Source of the DNA: an uncultured Pedobacter sp.
GTDB lineage: Bacteria > Bacteroidota > Bacteroidia > Sphingobacteriales > Sphingobacteriaceae
Assembly (NCBI GenBank): GCA_946478755.1
Contig: CAMLDJ010000290.1
Location: forward strand, 1-6,870
Reading direction: 5' to 3'
DNA: 6,870 bases
A model generated the notes under the pieces. It saw only the letters and a program-made list of their open reading frames with translations. It made no database searches and was not told where the DNA came from. A program made the translations under genes and the position numbers. Shown here piece after piece: positions 1-6,248 of the stretch. Each line of letters opens with the position of its first letter. The stretch's first letter is position 1.

Positions 1-947
1 TTTAAAGATGCAGTACCGTACCTCGGATCTTCATCGGCATAAAGCGAAAATAACACCTGGCAGCCGTCGGAAGTAGCCCCACCATAAGTGGTCCATTTGT
101 TGGACCGGATGCCCCAGGAATTGTCTAGCGAACCATCGGGATAAATAAAGTAAAGATGGGTTTTCAGCGCATGTTTCACCGCATTATTGACCAGCGTATC
201 ACCGCTTAGTTTTGCGTAATAGCCCAGCCCCCATAAGGACATTTCCATGCTGTAGCCGAGGTCCGACCCCAATTTATTGGCATGCGTACGCCCGCCTTCC
301 CCATTTAAAAAACCATCCTCATCCATCTTTGAAACCGTGCGGCGTGCCAGTTCCCTCGCCCGGTTTAAATACTGATCGGCTTTAAAAAAAAGACCTGCCC
401 TGGCCAGGGTACTGCAGGTGGTGGCTGCATAATTGATACTGGCAAATTCGGGGGTCATCACTTTGTACAGATAATCCACAGCTTTATGTATGGCATTACG
501 CCAGTTGGTCCGCTCAGTTGTGTTCAGCTGATCCGCTACATGATCCCAGGCCAGCATAAGCATTAAAACCTGATCTGTGGTGGTACCAGTCCATTCTTCC
601 GGAGTTTCCTTCCAGCTGCCGTTTGGTTCCTGCTGCTCAATGAGCCAGTTTCCGGTGCGGATAGCTGCATCCAGGTACTTTCGCTTACCCGTGATTTTAT
701 AACACAGGGCAAAGGGATACACCGCCTCCGAGGCGCGTGTATGCAATACCTGGTCATAATCACATTTCAGCGCCCCGAAACCTGGATTTCTCTTATCCCT
801 TAACTGATGTTGAAACAATACATCGGCTAATTTTATCAGGGTTTCAGCATACGCTGTTTTAAGGTTTACATTTTGCCCCCGACCTGTTGACGAAAGTGAA
901 AGGACAAACAGGAGAATGAAAAGCAACTTTAACTTAAATCCTTTCAT
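1..947 (-). CDS. Exported helical-toroid-like protein, probable carbohydrate-active enzyme (3' end outside window)
   Basis: The reading frame is open from the ATG at 947-945 to the window edge and gives 315 residues with no stop, so the C-terminus is missing. Residues 1-25 form a signal peptide: a basic start (MKGFKLK), a leucine/phenylalanine-rich core and a likely cleavage after GRGQ, with no lipobox cysteine. The mature part is helical, with repeated aromatic and alanine-rich segments such as WLIEQQEPNGSW (101-112), DQVLMLMLAWDHV (125-137), INYAATTCSTLARAGL (171-186) and MEMSLWGLGYYAKLSG (234-249). This pattern fits six-hairpin (alpha/alpha-toroid) glycosidases and lyases. A polar, aromatic-rich block, DGSLDNSWG (271-279) followed by KWTTYGGATSDGCQ (284-297), looks like an active-site or binding-loop signature. 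I cannot assign a family. It begins 10 bases after the stop of the 924-residue gene and is probably co-transcribed with it. A role in degrading the same polysaccharide is inferred from context. The start is the first in-frame ATG that gives a signal peptide; an upstream AGG lies about 12 bases away. Confidence 0.85.
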   Translation of the reverse strand, partial: MKGFKLKLLFILLFVLSLSSTGRGQNVNLKTAYAETLIKLADVLFQHQLRDKRNPGFGALKCDYDQVLHTRASEAVYPFALCYKITGKRKYLDAAIRTGNWLIEQQEPNGSWKETPEEWTGTTTDQVLMLMLAWDHVADQLNTTERTNWRNAIHKAVDYLYKVMTPEFASINYAATTCSTLARAGLFFKADQYLNRARELARRTVSKMDEDGFLNGEGGRTHANKLGSDLGYSMEMSLWGLGYYAKLSGDTLVNNAVKHALKTHLYFIYPDGSLDNSWGIRSNKWTTYGGATSDGCQVLFSLYADEDPRYGTASL

Positions 948-957
948 ACGACATGGG

Positions 958-3732
958 TTACCTGGTTAACTGACAGGAAGCGGTATTGTTAAAAGTAGTG
1001 ATTTCGGGCTGATCTGTAGATACTTTAACAGTAATGGATGAGGTTACATTTTTTAAATCTGTTTTAAAACTGATTGTTTTCCAGCGTGGCAGCAGATCGT
1101 TGGGTGCATCGATCTGCGCTATTGTAGCTGATTCTATCCTTCTCATTCCGTTCCACAGTTCCACTGTTACCTGCTTAGCAGTTACACTTCCCACATTATG
1201 AACCTTCACATCCAACTGCCCGCTGGCAAAAGAAATATCACGCCCGGAAATGGCCACATCAGGCGCAACAACCGTCTTTGGTCCTGTCTTTACCTGTTCA
1301 AGGCTTATCACCTGTAGTCTGCGCGAAGGAATCAGCAATTGAACCTGGTTTACCCTTTCTCTCAACACGACGGTACGTTCGGTTTGATGGGAATCGATTT
1401 CTCCGTCGTCATCCTTGTCCATGCCGCTGATCAGTTTGTACACACCGGGTTCCAGTAACCAGGTCTGCATAGTTATCTTACGGGGCCGTCCAAAATTATA
1501 AAGAGAGATTCTGGCCGATCTATGGTCGCCGCCACGGACAAAAACCCCCATATCCGGCCCTGTATTTTTCCAGGTGGCCACAGTTGAAGGATACTCATAT
1601 CCTGAACCAAAATGCCCGGTATACATCCCAAAAAGCAGGTCGCTACCCGGTACATACACCCGGTCCGTGTATTTAATCTCTGCAGTTAAAAGTGGAAAGT
1701 TATACCGCAGCGAAGCGAGTACTTCTTCCAATCCTTTATAAATGACCTTCATATCTTTATTCACCCGATATTTGTTGTACGGATCGCCATTAACCGTAAC
1801 AAAGTCCCGGTATTTCCTGCTGCCCCCGATTTGTCCTGCCATTGCAAAAATCTCAGCCATCGGATTATTGCTTGCCCCCTTGTCTACCCCGCCCTGCAGC
1901 AACACCTTCTTTGCCCAGTCCAGTGTCCCTTGCGCCGGGTCTTTCGGCAGCTTTTCCCTTGCTGCCTGTTGCATCAGTCGGTAGCAAAAATCCAGGGGTG
2001 CTAAGAAAGTGGTATTTCCGGTAAGGCCGTACATGCCAATCAGCTGTGCATACATTTCATTGATGTGACCCAGACTTTCCCATTTGTAGTAGTCGTAGGC
2101 CAATCCCGGGTCATACCATTTGCCGGTATGGCTGCCGATCCCATCATTTGCAAAAGCAACGGCCGCAGGCATAAGGCCGGCAGGTTTCCCACCCTCATCA
2201 CGCGCGGCATCTGCAACCCAGGCTTTCCCCCATTCACTAAATAAACGAATTAAGCTGGGATTGCGGTTATACCAGGCAGTCCACAGACCGGGCAATACCG
2301 CCCTTGCATTTAAAGGGACATCAACATTCATGGGTGCTTTTTCCAATACCCTACTGGCAGAAAGGTAGCAGGACCTGAAATGACGATGCCCTTTCGGCGT
2401 AATGCCTGTCCACACCTTTTCAAAATTCTGCATGCTGATCATACAGCGTTCTATATATTCAGGATCGCCGTAGCTGATCATGAACATCGAAGGATGTGTA
2501 TCCCTGAACAGTTCGGCCGAATGTTCCACATCATCTATTTCCCTGGCAAAACCGCGTTCCAGAATGCCACTGTTCCAAACACCATCTGCCAGCCGTACAT
2601 ATCCCTTTTTTGCGATTGAATCATCTGCGCCCAAAATCGCAGGCAGCCACCAGCGCAGAATTTCTACATCATCGCCATACTTACCGCCCAGTTCACCATT
2701 GGCGGCCTGCCTTTCGTTTACCCACCAGTGAATCACTTTCAGCATCCTTTGCATCGCCTCCTGTTGCTTAAGTGCCCATCGTGGAGCGCCCTTTGGGTCA
2801 ACGGCAGATTTAACTTCAAAAGGGATCTTTTCACCAAGGTACATTTTGATCAGGACTGCATTTGGGTATTTTCTTTTCAGGATGGTAAAATACTTTTTGG
2901 CAGCTGCTTCGTGATAAGGGTCATGATCCTCCCGGTTTAGCCAGTAATGGATCTTTGCGAGCAGATAAATGGACTTATCGTATAAGGGATCATTTTTCGA
3001 GGCAGCGATCTGTTCCAGCAGATCTGCTGCAAGGTACATCCTGAAGGTAAAGTTAATACCCGAGGTTTTGGCGGATGCCGACCAGGCACCCAGATCATAG
3101 TACCGGAGAGCCTTCAGATATTTTGCTGCAAAATCGCCTCCCAGCTGCTTTACTGCCGTACTATCGGGCTCAAATCCTGTTGCAGTGTTGATGCGCTGCC
3201 GCTTAAGCCGGCGAAATTCAATGTTCTGAACCGCCACCAATGCCCTGGAAGTAATCTTTACCAGGGCTGTTCCATTACTGATCCTTATGATTTTATTTAC
3301 GCTTTTAATAGGAATCCGGTACCAGGGGGTAATGACAGAACCGATAATCAATTTATCATTGAGATAAACTGCCTGATCTAACTGATTATTAGCATTGTTT
3401 CCAAGTGTAATCGTTAAAACATAGCGCCCATTCGGGAGGACGGCTTTAAATACAAGACTGTTCCTGCCCAGTACCCCATCCCTGTTCAGGCTGTTGTTCC
3501 ATTTTCCGGCGAGGGTATCAAAAGCCCCCCGGGGTTTATTTAACCAGCCGTAGCCTTTATGCTCGTTGTAGGCAGAAGCCGGACTAACACGGGTATATCC
3601 ATTTTCAACGGGTGATAGATCCGTCCCCATGTCGTACAGGTGGCTGTTTTTTGTCGCATCTGTACCACAGGCAAGAAAACCTATCGTACTCCATAATAAA
3701 AATGCCAGCTTGAACTTTCCCTGCATGCTCAT
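958..3732 (-). CDS. Multidomain probable lipoprotein with toroid-like core and CARDB-like domain; candidate polysaccharide-degrading enzyme
   Basis: This gene encodes 924 residues. The N-terminus (KFKLAFLLWSTIGFLAC) looks like a lipoprotein signal with Cys22 as the lipidated residue; the lipobox FLAC is slightly off consensus, so surface or periplasmic lipidation is likely but not certain. Residues ~30-175 look like a beta-sandwich of the galactose-binding type: YDMGTDLSPVENGYTRV and GYGW resemble N-terminal domains of pectin-active esterases and lyases. Residues ~185-680 are mostly helical and rich in Trp, Tyr and His, as in alpha/alpha-toroid lyases and hydrolases. Conspicuous motifs are NGELGGKYGDDVE (345-357), DDVEHSAELFRDTH (400-413), GHRHFRS (448-454) and the Asp/Tyr-rich WYDPGLAYDYYKWE (539-552). 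Residues ~685-815 look like a second beta domain carrying a DxDxDGxxD calcium-loop-like motif (D772 to D780). Residues ~822-922 match a CARDB-type Ig-like adhesion domain (VKVHNVGSVTAKQVTVELW, and FNNTA near the end). The exact family and reaction are unknown to me. The start codon overlaps the upstream stop as ATGA; an alternative start is Met3. Confidence 0.85.
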   Translation of the reverse strand: MSMQGKFKLAFLLWSTIGFLACGTDATKNSHLYDMGTDLSPVENGYTRVSPASAYNEHKGYGWLNKPRGAFDTLAGKWNNSLNRDGVLGRNSLVFKAVLPNGRYVLTITLGNNANNQLDQAVYLNDKLIIGSVITPWYRIPIKSVNKIIRISNGTALVKITSRALVAVQNIEFRRLKRQRINTATGFEPDSTAVKQLGGDFAAKYLKALRYYDLGAWSASAKTSGINFTFRMYLAADLLEQIAASKNDPLYDKSIYLLAKIHYWLNREDHDPYHEAAAKKYFTILKRKYPNAVLIKMYLGEKIPFEVKSAVDPKGAPRWALKQQEAMQRMLKVIHWWVNERQAANGELGGKYGDDVEILRWWLPAILGADDSIAKKGYVRLADGVWNSGILERGFAREIDDVEHSAELFRDTHPSMFMISYGDPEYIERCMISMQNFEKVWTGITPKGHRHFRSCYLSASRVLEKAPMNVDVPLNARAVLPGLWTAWYNRNPSLIRLFSEWGKAWVADAARDEGGKPAGLMPAAVAFANDGIGSHTGKWYDPGLAYDYYKWESLGHINEMYAQLIGMYGLTGNTTFLAPLDFCYRLMQQAAREKLPKDPAQGTLDWAKKVLLQGGVDKGASNNPMAEIFAMAGQIGGSRKYRDFVTVNGDPYNKYRVNKDMKVIYKGLEEVLASLRYNFPLLTAEIKYTDRVYVPGSDLLFGMYTGHFGSGYEYPSTVATWKNTGPDMGVFVRGGDHRSARISLYNFGRPRKITMQTWLLEPGVYKLISGMDKDDDGEIDSHQTERTVVLRERVNQVQLLIPSRRLQVISLEQVKTGPKTVVAPDVAISGRDISFASGQLDVKVHNVGSVTAKQVTVELWNGMRRIESATIAQIDAPNDLLPRWKTISFKTDLKNVTSSITVKVSTDQPEITTFNNTASCQLTR

Positions 3733-3740
3733 TTCCCTAG
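3724..3740 (-). promoter_or_regulatory. Ribosome-binding site and two competing starts at an ATGA junction
   Basis: On the coding strand the junction reads CTAGGGAAATGAGCATGCAG. The upstream GH105/GH88-type gene stops at TGA 3731-3729, inside the ATGA formed with the ATG at 3732-3730. The only purine-rich Shine-Dalgarno-like block, AGGG, lies just 2 bases before that ATG but 8 bases before the second in-frame ATG (3726-3724). Spacing therefore favours the second start (protein two residues shorter, lipidated Cys at position 20), whereas the overlap favours the first. Both give the same signal peptide core and both imply translational coupling. Bacteroidota often do not depend on Shine-Dalgarno pairing, so spacing is weak evidence. 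Confidence 0.45.
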
Positions 3741-5462
3741 TTTTGAAATTTCTATACCTGCTGTAATGACAGCCCCTAATCCACGCGGATCATTGTCTAC
3801 CGTTTTTCTTTTCCGATAAAACTCCTGATCATAGCCAATATCTGTACCCTGACAAATGCCATGTACCACCCCATTCTCATCAATCTTTGTCTTAACAGCT
3901 TGCCAGCCAGCGAAGGCATTCTTTTGATAGCCTTTGCTTAACCACCCCTCCCTTAGCCCTCTGGCCAGGGCCAGGGTGAATAAAGCCGTGCAAGATGTTT
4001 CCTGGTATGAATCCGGATCGTCCAGCACCTGGTGCCAGAAGCCGTTCTTATCCTGGTACCTGGCCAGCACCTTCATTTGCTGCTGAAAATTCTGAAGCAC
4101 CCTTTTATAAGCAGCGTGTTTTTTAGGCAGTTTTGCCAGCAGTTCTGCAGTTGCCCAGGCAATCCAACCGTTAGCGCGGCCCCAGTATGCGGCCGATCGC
4201 TGCTTTTTATCGCTAAACCAGGCATGTTTATACAGGCCGGTTGCCGGATCAAGCAGGTATTTCCTAAAATTCAATACCTGCCTGGCAGCGTCATCGTAAT
4301 ACTTATCTTCTCCTGTAATTCCTGCCATCTGCAGCAGAAAAGGTACACTCATAAAAAGGTCGTCGGCCCATACTGTAAATTCGAGGGGTTCGGGGCGACA
4401 AAAAGTACCGTCCTTTAACCTGACTTGCCTATTGGCTACATAATCAGCAATTGGCATAAGCAGCGCTTTCACTGCTTCCGGCTGCTCATCTAGGTATAGT
4501 TCTGCAAAGGGTAGAATGGGTGCACCGGTATCGTCCAGCATGGTCCGCCTGAAAATCCTGTGGTAGCTGCCCCGCCAGGCAAAAAGGGAATCGTACTGAT
4601 AACGGAAATAAGGTAGTTGCCGAAGCGTAAAATCGATGTACTGTTTGGCAAAAGCCCTGTATTTCCCGTCCCTGTCCAAGGCCATCATACTCCATACCAT
4701 TGCCCCATGTGAATAATGCCAGTCGGTATAAGGATCACGCTGGTAGGCGGCATGAGCCGGGGTTTCCAGCTCAGGTATAAAGCGTTGAGGACTTGTAACC
4801 CAGGTTAAGCCCTTTTCCCCTTTCATGACGTAATCTGGCATCCCGCTTTCCGGATTCAGCTGTTGTGATCTTTCAACCGGTCCTAAAAGCATCCAGGCAG
4901 TGTTTGGAGTATCTTCTTTCAACCCGGTGCTGAATTTTAGGGAAGGCTCAAGATCGCCGGTCTTTGTTACCGGCATTAAAAATATTAGAGGAATGACCTT
5001 CAATCCAGGGATATAAGTAATCACCACCTCATTGTCGCCCTTTTTAAGATTGAGCGAGAAACGCTTGTTAAAGGTAAAGCGGTTGTATGAAATCTCTGCA
5101 GGGATCTGAATAACCAGGTTTTCATCCTTGTACGCCTCTTTCCTGTTGAGCCGGATGCTGATGCTGCCCGCATAGCTCAGGCCAAAGCTGATTGTGGTAT
5201 CGCTTAGCGCTGTAAGCCGGCTTTTGGCATAAAATTGCTGTTGCGCCAGGGGGTGCAGACTTCGAAAATCCAGAACCTGCATGCCCAGCACCTCCTTCTG
5301 GGGCGTCATTGTAAACGCAAACCGGGTATCAGCAATGATCTTGTCGGCCACCTTCCTAGCAATCGACAAGCCGTCATTTTGCCGGGAAAATGACGGCAAT
5401 GACAGCGCCATTAAGAGCCCGGCACCTCCGATACTTAAAGACAACCTGCTGAATAAGTCCAT
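3729..5462 (-). CDS. Exported GH105/GH88-type unsaturated uronyl hydrolase with N-terminal beta domain
   Basis: The 577-residue product is predicted to hydrolyse the 4,5-unsaturated uronic acid left at the non-reducing end of oligosaccharides by a polysaccharide lyase. The N-terminus has a hydrophobic signal segment (residues ~7-22) with likely cleavage near SFS (24-26), so it should act in the periplasm. Residues ~45-225 are an extra, strand-rich region. The (alpha/alpha)6 catalytic core spans ~235-577 and shows the family landmarks: LDD (309-311), WADDLFMSVPFL (365-376) with the candidate general acid/base Asp367, YKHAW (411-415), YWGRANGW (426-433), YQETS (486-490) and GICQGTDIGYD (535-545). 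The known Bacillus YteR-type enzymes are shorter (about 370 residues), and the excess matches the N-terminal region. The substrate (galacturonyl versus glucuronyl) cannot be read from sequence; the NagB-like neighbour leans towards a glycosaminoglycan-like source. It follows the NagB-like gene by 12 bases and overlaps the next start by 4 bases, consistent with an operon. Confidence 0.88.
   Translation of the reverse strand: MDLFSRLSLSIGGAGLLMALSLPSFSRQNDGLSIARKVADKIIADTRFAFTMTPQKEVLGMQVLDFRSLHPLAQQQFYAKSRLTALSDTTISFGLSYAGSISIRLNRKEAYKDENLVIQIPAEISYNRFTFNKRFSLNLKKGDNEVVITYIPGLKVIPLIFLMPVTKTGDLEPSLKFSTGLKEDTPNTAWMLLGPVERSQQLNPESGMPDYVMKGEKGLTWVTSPQRFIPELETPAHAAYQRDPYTDWHYSHGAMVWSMMALDRDGKYRAFAKQYIDFTLRQLPYFRYQYDSLFAWRGSYHRIFRRTMLDDTGAPILPFAELYLDEQPEAVKALLMPIADYVANRQVRLKDGTFCRPEPLEFTVWADDLFMSVPFLLQMAGITGEDKYYDDAARQVLNFRKYLLDPATGLYKHAWFSDKKQRSAAYWGRANGWIAWATAELLAKLPKKHAAYKRVLQNFQQQMKVLARYQDKNGFWHQVLDDPDSYQETSCTALFTLALARGLREGWLSKGYQKNAFAGWQAVKTKIDENGVVHGICQGTDIGYDQEFYRKRKTVDNDPRGLGAVITAGIEISKLGK
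5370..5397 (-). repeat. Perfect 11-bp inverted repeat with 6-base loop inside the GH105/GH88-type gene
   Basis: GCCGTCATTTT at 5370-5380 and its exact reverse complement AAAATGACGGC at 5387-5397 flank a 6-base loop. In the mRNA the hairpin covers nucleotides 66-93 of the coding sequence, that is codons 22-31, at the signal peptide cleavage region. A competing shorter stem (TTGCCG with CGGCAA, 5379-5384 and 5394-5399) can form across the same bases, so two mutually exclusive folds are possible. There is no following U-run in the mRNA, so it is not an intrinsic terminator. A role in message processing, stability or translation pausing during export is speculation. Confidence 0.6.
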
Positions 5463-5474
5463 GGCCTGATCTTT

Positions 5475-6239
5475 TTAAAGGATAAGCGACGCGCTGTCCT
5501 GATCGAGGAATAATATCGCATCGGCATGATGTCTTAACGAGGTGGAGGGGTATTTTACACTGATTTCTTCGGTCAGGGTATACTTTACTGCCTCGGCTTT
5601 GCTTTTGCCTGGAACCATACAAAAGATGTAGGTTGATTGCAGCAAAGCGGGAATGGTTAAAGTATACGCCCAGGAAGGGACATCTGCGATGGATGGAAAA
5701 CAGCCGTCCCGTACCTGCTGCATCTTGCAGGGAGCATCCAGATCGACGATCTTAACCAGCACAGGGTCCTCAAAGTCGGCCACATGCGGATCGTTAAACG
5801 CCAGGTGTGTATTTTCGCCTATCCCCATAAAGGCGACATCGGGTGGCATCTTGTGCAGCAGCGCTGCATAACGCAGGCTTTCGGCTTCGGTATCATCGCC
5901 GTGCTCATTCAGGTAATAGATTTTTTTTAAGGGTAGCTTTGAAAAGATCTTCTCTTTCAGGAAATTCCCGAAACGCTGTGGATGATCCATCGGCAGGCCG
6001 GTATATTCATCCATATGAAAAGCATTTACCCGGTTCCATGCGATGTCTTTTTCTAAGGCAAGAGCCTCCAGAAATTCCAGCTGGGATGCTGCAGCAGCAA
6101 AGATCACATTAACCTCAGCTTTCTCCTCCAGTAAATCTCTGAGGCATCGCGCTGCCAGGGCGGCAGCGCTGTCTCCCATTTCCTTCCTGGTCGGATATAT
6201 TTTAACCTCTAACAGGTCTTTTACAAATTCCTTGATCAT
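5475..6239 (-). CDS. Glucosamine-6-phosphate deaminase-like protein (NagB/SugAR family, variant active site)
   Basis: The 254-residue product has no signal peptide and is predicted to be cytosolic. It belongs to the NagB/6-phosphogluconolactonase sugar-isomerase fold; E. coli NagB is 266 residues long and converts glucosamine-6-phosphate to fructose-6-phosphate and ammonia. Visible family features are FHMDEY (74-79, catalytic Asp77), GIGENTHLAFNDP (139-151) with catalytic His145, and PGKSKAEAV (210-218) with phosphate-binding Lys214. It departs from E. coli NagB in three places: the phosphate loop PTGGTP is replaced by AAAASQLEF (48-56), the catalytic Asp141 position holds Asn143 with Glu142 beside it, and the Glu148 position holds Asp150. 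I recall the GEN-H-AFNDP pattern as a recurrent subfamily in Bacteroidota and other phyla, so the substrate may be a related amino-sugar phosphate. It starts 9 bases after the receptor gene's stop, with no strong Shine-Dalgarno sequence, and precedes the GH105/GH88-type gene by 12 bases. It probably processes the amino-sugar part of the imported glycan. Confidence 0.85.
   Translation of the reverse strand: MIKEFVKDLLEVKIYPTRKEMGDSAAALAARCLRDLLEEKAEVNVIFAAAASQLEFLEALALEKDIAWNRVNAFHMDEYTGLPMDHPQRFGNFLKEKIFSKLPLKKIYYLNEHGDDTEAESLRYAALLHKMPPDVAFMGIGENTHLAFNDPHVADFEDPVLVKIVDLDAPCKMQQVRDGCFPSIADVPSWAYTLTIPALLQSTYIFCMVPGKSKAEAVKYTLTEEISVKYPSTSLRHHADAILFLDQDSASLIL
6149..6169 (-). repeat. GC-rich 8-bp hairpin inside the NagB-like gene
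   Basis: GCGCTGCC (6149-6156) and GGCAGCGC (6162-6169) are perfect reverse complements around a 5-base loop. In the mRNA this lies about 71-91 nucleotides after the start codon and encodes the alanine-rich stretch SAAALAAR. Repeated alanine codons can produce such palindromes by chance, so functional significance is doubtful. Confidence 0.35.
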
Positions 6240-6248
6240 CGTCTTAAT

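Noticed and set aside
398..409. 12-base palindrome CCCTGGCCAGGG within flanking ACCTGC/GCAGGT arms
   Set aside because: It falls inside coding sequence for a conserved-looking alanine/leucine helix, has no matching copies nearby and no U-run, so it is not a terminator or a supported operator.
563..763. 66-codon open frame on the minus strand
   Set aside because: It is out of frame within the partial toroid-like gene, which has a signal peptide and continuous sense coding through this stretch.
948..957. Possible promoter or terminator between the two left-hand genes
   Set aside because: The gap is only 10 bases and shows no hairpin or promoter-like elements; co-transcription is the simpler reading.
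3961..3979. CTGGCCAGGGCCAGGG tandem-like motif
   Set aside because: It encodes the alternating Leu/Ala segment LALARG of the GH105/GH88-type enzyme; a short codon-driven repeat explains it.
4032..4418. 128-codon open frame on the plus strand
   Set aside because: It lies wholly inside and antisense to the GH105/GH88-type catalytic core, whose motifs are intact; the translation has no recognisable domain and is the longest of many antisense shadows.
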